Source: CAWHMS01 sp963830495 (GTDB lineage Bacteria > Actinomycetota > Actinomycetes > Propionibacteriales > Nocardioidaceae). Taken from it: a DNA stretch of 64,000 bases. Position 1 is the stretch's first letter; every line of letters begins with the position of its first letter. A program made the position numbers and the translations under genes. The notes under the pieces are model-generated. The model was given only the letters and a program-made list of their open reading frames with translations. It was not told the origin of the DNA and ran no database searches. Below are positions 8,498 to 18,852 of this stretch, piece after piece. The DNA lies in assembly GCA_963830495.1 (NCBI GenBank), contig CAWHMS010000001.1, positions 682,001 through 746,000 of the forward strand, in the 5' to 3' direction.

Positions 8498-9991
8498 TCA
8501 GAGGCCTTCGATCGCCCCCAATCGGCCTGAACCGATCGCTTTGGTGAATGCTTGGTGGTCCTGCTCGTTCTGATCTGCATAGCGCTCGGAGAAGTTGGTG
8601 ACCGACCTGTCGAACGCGGCACTCTCGCCCAGGTAGGTGGCTATCGCGATTGGGTCTCCGGAGCGAGCGTGCGCACGGGCGAGTGTCCATCCGCACCAGT
8701 GGGCGTAGAACGCCAGAGCGGCAGGGCTGAGCGACTCGATCTTCGCCGAGACCTTCATGTCCCGGAGCTGGCGCCAATACAGGTAGCGGTTTCCCTGCGG
8801 GCCCCTGGTCCAGCCGAGGTAGATGTCGCTCGCGGCCTGCATCAGCCGCTGACCTTGGACGACGCGCTCCCCGGGGTGCTTGTAGCGGCTCTTGGGCAAG
8901 TGATCCTCGAGCACTGACGCCGTCGCCTCTTTGACCTGCAGGAACAGCGGATCGTTCTGGTCGCGTCCTTGCAACAGAACGATGAATGCGCGCGTTCCGA
9001 CGCTGCCGACGCCAACGACCTTGTGAGCCATGTCGACGAACCGGAACCGCTCGAGGAGATGGCGCCGGTCATCCTGCAGGGTTGCCCTGTAGGCTCGGAA
9101 CTGATCCTGGATCACGTGCTCGAACTGCTCGGCGGAGATGCCGTGGCCGCCTTTCAGGTCACGCATCGGGACGACGACCGGCGGGTTGCTGATGATCCGG
9201 TACTGGCCGTCCACGAGCTCGGCGAGCTTCGACAGCGCCTGCAGGCTGTCGCGCGTGCGGGCCTTCTCCGCCGCCTTCCTCGCCCGCTTGGCCTCCTCCT
9301 TCGGCGTGCGCTTTTTCGCAGCCTTCTCGTCGGCCTTCGATGCTGTCTTCTTCTGCTTGGAGGCCTTCTTCCCAAACGTGTCCGTGCTCGCGCCAGCGAA
9401 CCCCTGGATCGCCGCCATGAGCGTCTCCTCGGAGAGCTGTGCGTACCAGACGTCCATGGTCGACATTTCCGCGAACTCGGCCATCGTCTCTCGGTAGCCG
9501 CGCACGGCCGCGAGTGTCGCGTCGCGCGCGTTGGCCAGGTCGAAGCCGTTGTTGCGCGCCGCGATCGTGATGCTCGCGGAGAGGCGTTTGACATCGTATT
9601 CGAACGGGCCGGGCAGCGTCTCGTCGAAGTCGTTCAGGTCGAACAGCAGGTGCCGTTCCGGCGAGGCAAACGCGCCGAAGTTCGACAGATGGGCGTCGCC
9701 GCAGAGCTGAACGGTCAGGCCGGCTCTGGGGGTGTTCTCGAGGTCGGCAGCCATGATCTTGGCGGCGCCCCGGTAGAACGTGAACGGGGAGGCCGCCATC
9801 CGGCCGTGCCGCACCGGCACGAGGTCGGGCTCGCGGGTTTCGTTCTGTTGCTCGAGCAAGGCGATCGGGTCGAATCGGTCGGCCCCCGTCATCCACTCTC
9901 CATGGGTTGAGGGAGGCGTCCGCTCCTGCGACTCCTCGCCCTTCGCTCGACGCTCCTCGACACTTGGATGAGGGATCTTGGCCACGCTCAT
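8498..9991 (-). CDS. DUF2252 family protein
   Basis: A 497-residue DUF2252 protein. The kinase-like fold signatures are visible: MAASPFTFYRGAA near residue 65, QLCGDAHLSNFGAFASPER, LLFDLNDFDETLPGPFEYD and RLSASITIAARNNG. A Lys/Ala-rich insert with coiled-coil character (about residues 190-250, KKASKQKKTASKADEKAAKK) interrupts the domain, as is common in this family. I start it at ATG 9991 because GGAAAGGAGG lies 5 bases upstream; an open frame runs further but has no such site. The family resembles aminoglycoside-phosphotransferase-type kinases by fold, and its biochemical role is not established. It stands alone in the same direction as the sulfatase remnant. Confidence 0.85.
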   Translation of the reverse strand: MSVAKIPHPSVEERRAKGEESQERTPPSTHGEWMTGADRFDPIALLEQQNETREPDLVPVRHGRMAASPFTFYRGAAKIMAADLENTPRAGLTVQLCGDAHLSNFGAFASPERHLLFDLNDFDETLPGPFEYDVKRLSASITIAARNNGFDLANARDATLAAVRGYRETMAEFAEMSTMDVWYAQLSEETLMAAIQGFAGASTDTFGKKASKQKKTASKADEKAAKKRTPKEEAKRARKAAEKARTRDSLQALSKLAELVDGQYRIISNPPVVVPMRDLKGGHGISAEQFEHVIQDQFRAYRATLQDDRRHLLERFRFVDMAHKVVGVGSVGTRAFIVLLQGRDQNDPLFLQVKEATASVLEDHLPKSRYKHPGERVVQGQRLMQAASDIYLGWTRGPQGNRYLYWRQLRDMKVSAKIESLSPAALAFYAHWCGWTLARAHARSGDPIAIATYLGESAAFDRSVTNFSERYADQNEQDHQAFTKAIGSGRLGAIEGL

Positions 9992-10110
9992 GGTGTCCTC
10001 CTTTCCACGCAGCGCGTTGCGCTCCACATCTACAACCACCACCGCGGCCACACCGCGCTCGGCGGTCACCCAACCATCAGCCGCTTGGACGACATACCAT
10101 TGCACCACAC

Positions 10111-10856
10111 CTAGGCGCTGATCCCCTGGGCCGCCGCGAGGTGCGCTTGGCCCTCGTGCAGCGCCTTCTCGTCCTCGTGGCTGCCCGGCTTGAGGTCAAA
10201 GACGACCTTCTTCACCGTTCCAGTGAAGGAGTAGGGCGACTTGGCCGCGTAGTCGCGGTCGACGGGCAGGCCGTTGTCGCGGCCGACGTCCATGCCGGCG
10301 TAGGCGGGGAAGCGGACGCCGACGGTTCTCCCCATTTGCCCCTCGCCGATCTTCTCGTCGTCCGCGAGCAGGGAGACCGTTCCGCCGGCCGACCGTTCCT
10401 GCTGGTCAGCGTCGAACTGCATGCGGACCGTGACGTCGCCGGTCGGGATCGGCTCGGTCGAGACCTGCGTGTAGCGCTCGACGCCCATCATCGAGTAGCT
10501 GTGGTGCAACAGGCCTTCCTCGTCCACCCAGAGCGAGAGCCGGGGAACGGATCAGGAAACTCGCCGATCTGCCCGAACCCGACGGTGTGGTGGTTGCGGC
10601 CTGTCAGCAGGGCGGCGCGGGTGGGCGAGCACAGCGCGGTGACATGGAAGCGGTTGTAGCTGAGGCCCTGCTCGGCGACCTGCGTCATGGCCGGCGTCGA
10701 CACGGGCCCACCGAACGTCGACGGGTTGCCGAAGCCGGCGTCGTCGATCAGCACAAGCAGCACGTTCGGCGCGCCCTCCGGCGGCGACGGCGTCATGTTG
10801 ATCGTCCAATCGGCGACGGACGCGTCGAGCGTGCGCCCGATCGTGCCTCCGAAGTT
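10111..10856 (-). pseudogene. Arylsulfatase gene with its middle deleted
   Basis: The 5' part reads NFGGTIGRTLDAS, then EGAPNVLLVLIDDAGFG, and CSPTRAALLTGRNHHTVGFG. This includes the CxPxR sulfatase signature whose Cys becomes formylglycine and the metal-binding DD pair. After about 75 residues the frame breaks at about 10550-10560. The last 130 residues (HHSYSMMGVERYTQV, then PTGDVTVRMQFDAD) are the C-terminal domain of the same AtsA/BetC-type family, read in another frame. Roughly 500 central residues of a normal 750-residue enzyme are absent, including the rest of the active site. An in-frame stop precedes NFGG at 10859-10857. Certainly inactive. Confidence 0.8.
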
Positions 10857-11114
10857 CTACCCGTCGACGTTGCCGTTCTCACTTGTCCAGGTCGAGCAGC
10901 GTCAACCGGGACCACGTCGCCGAATAGATGCACGGGCCGGGCTCCTCGGCCAACCCTTCGATTCGACGCCAGTGCCGAAACAACCGCTCGAGGCCGAGGA
11001 GCCTGGCCGCGGCCCTCTCGCTGAGGAGGCGTTCCCCGGCCCCCGGGCGCCTGGACGGGCTCGGCCGGGATTCGCGACCGTTGTGACCCCGCGAGAGCAA
11101 GCATGGAGAGAACC

Positions 11115-11153
11115 AAAAAGCCCTCTGACCTGCACGGATGCAGTCCAGAGGGC
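11115..11153 (-). terminator. Rho-independent terminator, originally of tRNA-Pro
   Basis: On the minus strand a stem GCCCTCTG/CAGAGGGC (11153-11146 with 11127-11120) encloses a second short stem CTGCA/TGCAG and is followed directly by TTTTT (11119-11115). It lies 10 bases beyond the tRNA-Pro 3' fragment at 11164, the place expected for the tRNA's own terminator before the island inserted. Confidence 0.75.
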
Positions 11154-11160
11154 GTTCCTG

Positions 11161-11203
11161 TTCGGTCGGGCTGACAGGATTTGAACCTGCGACCCCTTGA
11201 CCC
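11161..11203 (-). repeat. Island attachment repeat, left copy (tRNA-Pro 3' fragment)
   Basis: These 43 bases are identical to 38509-38551, which contain the 3' half (T-arm, acceptor stem and part of the anticodon arm) of the intact tRNA-Pro(GGG). Identity stops at both ends exactly (G versus C before 11161; G versus C after 11203). A duplicated tRNA 3' end is the normal product of tyrosine-integrase insertion into a tRNA gene. This copy keeps the terminator, so it marks the original downstream flank. Confidence 0.85.
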
Positions 11204-11831
11204 GCAGAGACCCCTTGAGCGTGAAGTTGGGTGCGGCTGGGTGTGCCAGGGTATGGACTTTCACGCTCAGCAGGTCGCCTTGGTCGGGGTCAGATTGGGG
11301 CCGTTTGTGACACGTTCTGTGACACGTGATCGGCGGCCGCTCAGAGGAGCACGACTCAGTTGTAGCGCACCGAAGGGCAATGTAGAAAGCGGCTCCGAAA
11401 CGGACGCTCGAACCGATGCTGGCGAGGACGATCCGCTCGCGGCTGCGGCTGGAATGCGTCTGGTGTGGTGCGTCCGCTGCACGCGGCCACACCACCACAA
11501 TGACGGTCACGCCGGTAGCGCTAGCCTGCCGAGCCAGCAGCAGGAACGAGGGCCATGGTCCTGACCGTGGCGGCCAGCTTGTCCAGCGCCTGTGTGACGG
11601 TGGCGGGGTCACCAGCCAGAGGTAGCGGGTGGCACCTGATCAGCTGCCCGCCTCCCTCGATGACGATCTCTTTGGGCATTGCCTGGTCGGCCTGGCAGGA
11701 ATGCGTGCGCGGTGAGGTGCCCCGTAACACATGGGGCTGACAGGCGGCGGTCACGGCCGCGTTGCAGCTGGAGGTCGCCGCGCGTACGTCGAGGCGGTCC
11801 CTGTAGCACGCCAACTGTCTCGGCGCAGCCT
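11204..11831. other. Left end of the island: non-coding, with small repeats
   Basis: No certain gene. Just inside the attachment repeat lie a perfect 10-bp inverted repeat TGAGCGTGAA/TTCACGCTCA (11216-11225 and 11260-11269) and a direct repeat TGTGACACGT twice, 12 bases apart (11306-11315 and 11318-11327). Both could be integrase or excisionase arm sites. From 11679 to 11521 a minus-strand frame could encode a 52-residue peptide starting MPKEIVIEGGG; it has no known match and weak support. Confidence 0.4.
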
Positions 11832-13901
11832 TCAGTTGGGGCGTGCTGCGGCCCGGCGCCGCCGGACGGTCACGATGAGGGCTCCTGCGAGGGCCAGGAC
11901 GGCGGCGCCTCCCACCAGGGCGGTCGTCGACCAGGAGGACGGGCTGGTCGACCCGGGGGTCGAGTCGTCTGTGGCGTCCTCCTCGGTGATGGCGTTGTCC
12001 GCTTCGAAGTCGCGGGTCGGAGTCGTGACGCTGGCCAGGTCCGTGGCGAAGCTCAGGTCGCCGTCGCTGACGGACACGTGCCCGACCACGGTCCCCTCGG
12101 CCTCGCCCGCCTCTGCGTCGAGGGCGAGAAGGACGAGATCGGCGAGGGAGTCGCTGAAGTCGTTGTCCATGACCGCGAGCGCGTGGTTCTGGCCCACCCA
12201 TCCGAGCAGGAGCGCGTCCGCCGGCCCGTCGGTCATCCTGAGCACGGTGGTCTTCGGGTCGTGCCCGGTCGTCGGGTCGAGCCCGTCGTCCTGGGTGAGG
12301 CCGCCGACCAGTGCGAGCGATCCGGCGATGCGATCGGGTTCGAGCAGCAGCTGCGTGCCCGTGGCGTCGAACTGGCCCGTGACCCAGACCTGGTAACCGG
12401 TGGACGGTTCGGACGCCGGGTCGGTCGGCACCTGGGGGAGGCCCACCCGGTAGCCGCCGTGGGAGTCCCCGAGGGTCAGCTCGTCACCGAAGAAGCGGGT
12501 CCCCAGTCGGGGGGAGAAGACCCGACTCGTGCTCGCGAGGTCGTCGTCCGCCTCGAGCTCGAGACCGGCAGCGCGCTCGGAAATGCCGAAGGTGCGTCCG
12601 GTCTTGGTGTCGAGGCCCTGTTGCCAGTGCGGGCTCGAGGCCCACGGGTCCTCGGGGTCTGCGATCTTTACCCGGTTGATCACGAACCGGCTGTCCGGCG
12701 ACCACGAGAAGCCCCAGGGCAGCAGTCGCGCGGGCTCGTCGTACAGTGCTTGACGGTCCAGGGTGACGACCTCCCCGGTGAGCAGGTCGACCATCCGCGC
12801 ACCGCTCTCCTGTGGCCTGTCCGAGGCGCCTTGCCAGCCGTAGATCAGCTTGGTGCCGTCCGGCGACAGCGTGAGCCCCGAGACCTCCGAGCCGCCGGCG
12901 TCGTACAGCGCCGGGTCGAAGTTGGGTAGGTCGAGTCGGTGGTAGACGCCGTCGTCGGCGGTGATGACGAACGCCGCGGTGTCGTTGGCGATGGCTACGG
13001 AGGCGCCGCCGACGGCCAGGTCCCGCTCCAGTTTGAGCCCGCCGTCGCCGATCGGATCGTGGACCGTGGTGGGGATGCCGGGCTCTCCTCGGCGGTCGAG
13101 GTTGATGAATGTGGCCGACTCAACCATCTGCGTGAGCTCCGTGACCTCCGCGTCGCTGGCGTTGGCAGGGTGAATGGTGTCGATCACGACCCGGTGGCCG
13201 TCGACGTTGAGGATCCAGAGTCGAGCCACGTCGCCGGGGTCAGTGAACCGTTCGTGATACGCGGCATGTGCGATCCGAGGGGCAAACCACAGGACCCGTC
13301 CTGGGCAGCTGGCTGCGGGTCTGGTCAGCTCGACGTACAGGCCGTCGTAGCCCCCGATCGTCACCGGAACGGGATCCGTGCCACCCAGCCGCGGCTGAGT
13401 CGCCAGCGCGGTCGCCAAGTCCGCCACCGTCGGGCCGGGATTCGTGAAGGAGGCTGGGAACCCGACCTCGTCGCAGAAGTCGGAGGGGACCTTGTCGACC
13501 GTCCAGAACGCGAACTCACGCACGTTCGGCCCGGAACGGTTCTCGGCGAACGTGCTTCGGTGGAGGCTCAGGAATCCCGCGGGGAAGGTTATGACGGCGC
13601 GCAGGTCCGCGACCTCCCGCGGAAGGTCGCCCCACCCGGAGAACGGCACGGCGTAGACCCCCGGCGGCACCGCCACATTGCGCTCGCCCACGTCGTGGAC
13701 GAACTCGCCCTTGTCGTAGTAGAGCGTGCGCGGAGCACCGAGCGGCGTCCGACGGCCGATGGGCGGCGTCATCGGGCTGGCCGCGAGGTGGAGGTGCCTC
13801 GTCTCAGTGGCTGCCGTCGGGTCGCCGGTGCATGCGCTGAGCAGTACGGCGACCGTCGCGAGCGTGGCCGGTAGGCCACGAGTGGTGCCGTGTCGGTTCA
13901 T
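11832..13901 (-). CDS. Secreted beta-propeller lipoprotein with C-terminal membrane anchor
   Basis: A 689-residue protein. Residues 1-24 are a lipoprotein signal with lipobox LLSAC (Cys about 24), so the N-terminus should be lipidated and outside the membrane. The middle holds WD40/TolB-like blades, for example SGLTLSPDGTKLIYGWQG and GFSWSPDSRFVINRV, suggesting a 6-7 bladed propeller. A Ser/Thr-rich linker leads to a second anchor, WSTTALVGGAAVLALAGALI, with an RRRR stop-transfer end. The ATG follows AAGGAG. It is divergent from the SARP/nSTAND1/WD40 gene across 137 bp that contains shared repeat boxes. A ligand sensor for that regulator is a reasonable guess, not shown. Function unknown. Confidence 0.8.
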   Translation of the reverse strand: MNRHGTTRGLPATLATVAVLLSACTGDPTAATETRHLHLAASPMTPPIGRRTPLGAPRTLYYDKGEFVHDVGERNVAVPPGVYAVPFSGWGDLPREVADLRAVITFPAGFLSLHRSTFAENRSGPNVREFAFWTVDKVPSDFCDEVGFPASFTNPGPTVADLATALATQPRLGGTDPVPVTIGGYDGLYVELTRPAASCPGRVLWFAPRIAHAAYHERFTDPGDVARLWILNVDGHRVVIDTIHPANASDAEVTELTQMVESATFINLDRRGEPGIPTTVHDPIGDGGLKLERDLAVGGASVAIANDTAAFVITADDGVYHRLDLPNFDPALYDAGGSEVSGLTLSPDGTKLIYGWQGASDRPQESGARMVDLLTGEVVTLDRQALYDEPARLLPWGFSWSPDSRFVINRVKIADPEDPWASSPHWQQGLDTKTGRTFGISERAAGLELEADDDLASTSRVFSPRLGTRFFGDELTLGDSHGGYRVGLPQVPTDPASEPSTGYQVWVTGQFDATGTQLLLEPDRIAGSLALVGGLTQDDGLDPTTGHDPKTTVLRMTDGPADALLLGWVGQNHALAVMDNDFSDSLADLVLLALDAEAGEAEGTVVGHVSVSDGDLSFATDLASVTTPTRDFEADNAITEEDATDDSTPGSTSPSSWSTTALVGGAAVLALAGALIVTVRRRRAAARPN

Positions 13902-13954
13902 GTTGGGGCTCCTTCTGCCGCCGCGTGCGGTCTTGCCCTCAGTTCTGCACCCGC

Positions 13955-13995
13955 GGGGTATCGGCCAGCCGCCGGAGGGGTATCAACGGGGTATC
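13955..13995. promoter_or_regulatory. Three GGGGTATC boxes, candidate SARP operator
   Basis: GGGGTATC occurs at 13955-13962, 13977-13984 and 13988-13995, that is with start-to-start spacing of 22 and 11 bp. The cluster sits in the divergent intergenic region, ending 43 bp before the SARP gene start and beginning 53 bp before the lipoprotein start. SARP-family winged-helix regulators are known to bind direct repeats at 11- or 22-bp spacing, and the adjacent gene encodes one. Autoregulation and co-control of both genes is inferred. Confidence 0.55.
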
Positions 13996-14038
13996 GGGCG
14001 GGTTGACGGCCCCTGGAAAGGGGCGGACAGTCAAAGCC

Positions 14039-17000
14039 ATGGGTATCGCCGTACTCGGCCCGCTCCAGGTCGACGGCCAAAGCAACGGACTGAGCCCGAG
14101 AGACCGGGTGGTTCTCTCGGCGCTCGCCGTGAACGCCCGCGAGCCGATGACCACACAGGCCCTCGCCGATGCGTTGTGGGGGAATGAGCTGCCGGCGTCG
14201 TGGGCGAAGGTCGTGCACGGCTGCGTCTCACGGTTACGAAAGCGGCTCGGGACCGCAGCCATCGACTCGGGCCCTTACGGATACTGCTTGACCCTGGGCG
14301 AGGACGAGCTCGACTTCCGGGCGTTCGAGCGGCTGCTCGAGCGCGGCCGGGAGGCGCTGTCTGGCGGGGACCCACAACGGTCGTCCTACCTGGTCCAGGA
14401 GGCGTTGGACCTGTGGAGGGGCGGGGCTTGGGGGACCTGGCGGAGTGGGAGCCCGGCAGGGTGGAGGCCGTGCGGCTCGAGGGTCTGCGGATGGAGGCCG
14501 AGGAGCTGCACGTCGAGGCTGAGCTCCTGACGGGCCATGCGCCAGCCGTGCTGGATCAGGCACGGGCGCTGGTGGGGCAGGCGCCGTTGCGGGAGCGGCG
14601 CTGGGCGCTGATGGCCACGGCGCTCTACCAGGCGGGCCGGCAGGCGGAGGCGCTCGGCGCGGTGAAGCGGGCTCGCACGATGCTGGCGGACGAGCTGGGC
14701 CTGGATCCCGGCCGGGAGCTCGTGGAGCTCGAGCAGCAGTTGCTGCGGCAAGATCCGTCGTTGACGGCGCTGGTGGGCCGCCAGGTCAGCGCAGTCTGTC
14801 CCTATCGGGGGCTGCTGCCCTACGGCGCGGAGGACGCCGAGTCGTTCTTCGGCCGGGAGGACGACGTCGCCTGCGTGCCTGAGGCGGCTGCGGGACTCCG
14901 GGGTTCTCGCGGTTGTCGGGCCGTCCGGAATCGGCAAGTCCTCGCTGGTCCGCGCGGGGGTGGTGGCGTCGCTGGTCCGGGCCGGGACTCCGGTCTTGGT
15001 GACCACGCCGGGCGAGCACCCGGTGGACTCGCTGAGCGGGTTGAAGGCGCGCGGCCGGCAGACCCTGGTGGTGGACCAGGCCGAGGAAGCAGTCACCGTC
15101 TGCTCGGATCCCGGTGAGCGGGAGAGGTACTTTGCCGCGCTGGCCGCCCACGTGGACGCGGGCGGGGCGCTGGTGGTCTCTTTGCGAGCCGATCACCTGG
15201 GCGACCTCGCGCCGTACCCGGACATCGTACGCGTCCTGGAGGATGGCCTGTACCTGCTCGGCCCCATGGGCGAACCGGACCTGCGCATCGCAATCGAGGG
15301 CCCGGCCCGTCGCGCCGGGCTGCGGCTTGAACCCGGCCTGGTCGACCTCCTGGTCCGCGAGGTCGAGGGCGAACCCGCAGCATTGCCGATGCTCTCGCAT
15401 GTGCTGCGGGAGACCTGGGAACGCCGAGAGGGGCCGACCCTCACAGTGGCGGGATACCGAGCCACCGGCGGCATCCGCTCCGCCGTGTCACAATCGGCCG
15501 AGTCCCTCTACGACGCCATGACCCCGGTGCAACGCGGCCGGCTGCGCGACCTGCTGCTCCGACTCGTGATGCCCACCGAGGACGGCGACCCGGTCCGAGC
15601 CCACGTACCGCGCGCCAAGCTCGCCGGCGACGCCGCACATGCCCGAATCGTCGAGGAGCTCGTGGAGGCTCGGCTGGTCAGCATCGACGAGGACACTGTC
15701 CAGATAGCCCATGAGGCGCTCGTGCGGGCCTGGCCGCGGCTACGCGGCTGGCTCGATGACGACATCGACGGACAACGCATCTTCCGGCACCTGGCCGGTG
15801 CCGCCGACGCCTGGGACGGCATGGGCCGCCCGGACAGTGAGCTCTACCGCGGGGCCAGGCTCAGCCGCACCCTGGAGTGGCGCGACCGCGCCGCCCCCGA
15901 TCTGAACGACACCGAGGCCGCGTTCATCGCCGCCTCCGCGGCACTCTCCGACACCGAACTGCGCGCGGCCGAGAGCCGGGTCGCGCAGCAACGCAAGGTC
16001 AACCGCCGACTCCGCAACGCCCTCGCCGGTGTCGGCGTACTGCTCGTGCTCACCCTGGTCGTGGGAGTCATCGCCATCCGCACCGCCGACCGGGCACAGC
16101 TCGACCGGGACCGCGCCGAGAGCGCTGCCAACCTGGCGGATGCGGAGGAGGCCAGCGCCCAGGCCGCCCTGCACGAGGATGTCGCCACCGGGCTGCTCCT
16201 CGCAGTCGCCGCGCTCCGGGTCGACCCCTCGCCCCAGGCCTGGGAGAACCTGGGTTCGGCGCTGACGCGTGCGGGTCCCCTGGCAGGTATGCGTGACCTC
16301 GGCGATCTTGTCGGACGACCCGGCACCGCGTGGATCGCATCCAGTGCGGCGAGTGCGGATGGGGCGCTGGTGGCGGCCAGCCTTGCCGAGGAAGGGGTCC
16401 AGCTCCTTGACGCCCCGTCGCTCACGCCCATGGCGTTCGCCGACGACACCCCGAGCAGCGCTGTCGCCTTCTCCCCGGACGGCAAGCAGTTGGCGGTGGC
16501 GGTCAACCAGTTCAACGGTGCGGGCCCGCCGAGAATCGCCGCCCTGCCTATCCGGCTCTACGACATGCCGGGGGGCTCGCGGTCCGAGGCCCAGCTCGGC
16601 GGTCTGCCCGACGGCAGTGCTGTCGAGTACTCCCTCGCCTTCAGCAGGGACGGTAGTCGGCTGGCGGCTGCGGCGCTGCTCAGGGACAGGTCGCGATCTG
16701 AGTGGAATCCGCGGGGCACCGCCGCGGTCTGGGACCTGTCCGATCCCGGGGAGCCCGTGTTCGAGAAGCGGGTGCCGGACTTCGCAACGACGGCACTGAG
16801 CCCCGACGGCGGACGCCTCTACCTGGTGGCCCCCGGCGAGCGGCCGCTGCGCGTGTACGACGTCGACTCTGGCCTCCTGATCGCGTCCACCAGCGCGCCA
16901 CAACTTACGAACGTCAGCGACAACGCCATGGACGTCAGTCCCGACGGCTCCACCCTTGCCATCGCCAACGCCAGCCAGGTCCTGCGTCTCGACACCACGA

Positions 17001-18271
17001 CCCTGCAGGTCCGCGGACCCGCACTCAGCGGGCACACCGCCCCGGTGGCAGACGTCGGCTACTCCCACAAGGGGCGACTCATCGTGACGGCGTCAGCCGA
17101 CGGCACAGCCATCGTCTGGGATGCCCGCACGGGTGCCCAGCTCCATCGGTTCGTCGCTCGCGGCGCGCTCAACAATGCCGTCTTCGGTGCCGACGACCAG
17201 AGCGTGTACACCACGGGTGGCGACGGGCTCCTGATGGCCTGGGAGGTAAAGGGTGCAAGCCGTCTGCTGACCCTAGGTGAGGACTCCGCCAGCGCGACTA
17301 GCCGCGAGCCGTACTCCCTTTCGCTCCCGGCACCGGACGGTCACACAGTGGCTCGCGTCCGCACCGGGAACCTGTGGTTCGACGATGCCCGAACCGGCCG
17401 GCGGATCACGCGCCCGGTTCCGACCCAGGACACGTACTTCGTTTGGTCGCCCAATGCACGCTGGCTGCTGTCCGGGGGTGAGAACGACGTCATCAAGCTG
17501 TGGGACAAGAGCACAGGAGCCAAAGTCGCCGAGGCGCGAACGGGCGAGGGGAGCGACCTACTGGCCGCGTTCAGCGCCGACAGCAGCAAGATCCACGTCA
17601 GAAAGTCAGCCTCAGTGATCGCGACCCTTGACCGGGCGTCGCTGCGGCCGGCATACGACGACATCCGGCTGGGAACGGGTGTGTGGGCCCTCCTGCCACA
17701 TCCCAAGGACGGTTCCGTAATCGCACTCCAGTACGACGGTTCATTCGCCCGGGTCCGGCCCGAGACCGGAGAGATCCTGAGCCGCACGCCGCCGGGACTG
17801 TTGCCGAGCGAGGACCAAATCGGCGCGCTGTCGCCCGACGGGTCCCTCATGGCCACGCCCGACACCAACCACAACGTCCGGCTACTCGATCTCGCGACCC
17901 TGGCATGGGTCGGGCCGGACTCGCAGACACCAGTAGGCACGCACCTCATCTACGCACCAGATGGCAGCCAGTTCGCCACGCTCCAGCCGGAGCGCATCCA
18001 GTTCTGGGACGGCCGGACCGGCGAGTACCAGGCCAGCCTGCCGCTGCCCAGCCGCAGAACGCTCCTCACAGTCTCGTACCTGCCCGACAGCACCGGACTT
18101 CTCATCGCCTCCACCGACGGCAGGACCTGGTCTGTGGACACCCGCACCAGCGCATGGATGCAATCAGCCTGCAGGACAGCCGGCCGCAACCTCACGCAGG
18201 CCGAGTGGAAGCAGTACTTCCCCAACATGCGCTACGAGGCCACCTGCCCCCAGTGGCCGCCGGGAACTTGA
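14039..18271 (+). CDS. SARP/BTAD regulator - nSTAND1 NTPase - WD40 fusion, two frameshifts as read
   Basis: About 1,410 residues when assembled across frames. In order: an OmpR-like winged helix (residues 1-75, ending VSRLRKRLG), a BTAD helical domain, an nSTAND1 NTPase with Walker A GPSGIGKSS (near 14930) and Walker B TLVVDQAEE, a membrane-type helix (near 16020-16080, VGVLLVLTLVVGVIAI), then WD40 blades such as AVAFSPDGKQLAVAV and IVTASADGTAIVWDARTG. The frame must shift twice: one base seems missing in the G-run 14417-14425, and one base is extra near 14878. The last 1,100 residues are uninterrupted. Such proteins act as ATP-dependent signal switches; the target is unknown. Start ATG follows AAAGGGGCGG. 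Confidence 0.8.
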
Positions 18272-18317
18272 GCCGGACCGGGCCCGACAGCGGACGAGGT
18301 GGTTCCTGGTAGTAGAA

Positions 18318-18852
18318 CAAGCAACGCCTTGGCCTGGGCGGCGGACAGGTCCCGCTTCGCACCGCCCGGGATCAGCTCGAGGAGCAGCTGGTGCAACTGA
18401 GAGACCTTGCGGGTGTGCTCCTCGCCCAGCGAGCGGCGACGGTCGACCAGGAGTCGCAGCACCGCGAGCTGCTCGTCGTTGACCACCGGCCGCAGCCCGC
18501 TCATCCGGGTGCCGACCAGCGCGACGCAGTGTGCGTCGGTGGCGTCTGTCTTGCGGCCCTGTCCGGTGGCGAACACCCGGACACGGGCGGACAGCTTGGG
18601 CGGGACGTCGACGACCTCCTCGCCGTCGGCCAGGAGCCGGACGGCGATGTGCTTGCCGATCCCGGCACAGCCCTCGATGGCCCAGACCCGGTCAGGCCAC
18701 TGGTTGGCGTAGCGCCGCAGCTCTGCGTATCCCTCGCGGTCGGTGGCGAACCGGCCCCCGCCGACGATGGTCTCGTCGGCAGTCATCACGTCGATCGTCG
18801 CCGAGCGCTTGTGCGGGTCCATCCCGATCAACCGATCTGTTGTTGCGTTCAC
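18318..18852 (-). mobile_element. IS110-family transposase, N-terminal half only
   Basis: DEDD transposase of the IS110 family. Start GTG 18852 with GGAGG 6 bases upstream gives VNATTDRLIGMDPHKRS; the first Asp (GMDPHK), Glu (WAIEGCAG) and Asp pair (KTDATDAH) of the RuvC-like domain are intact. Homology stops abruptly after QAKALL at about 18322, and the frame then runs into unrelated sequence next to the WD40 gene end. The C-terminal Tnp_20 domain with its catalytic Ser is missing, so this copy is dead. A second copy at 33844-34727 holds the complementary C-terminal half; the two overlap over about 230 bases in the same orientation. Confidence 0.85.
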
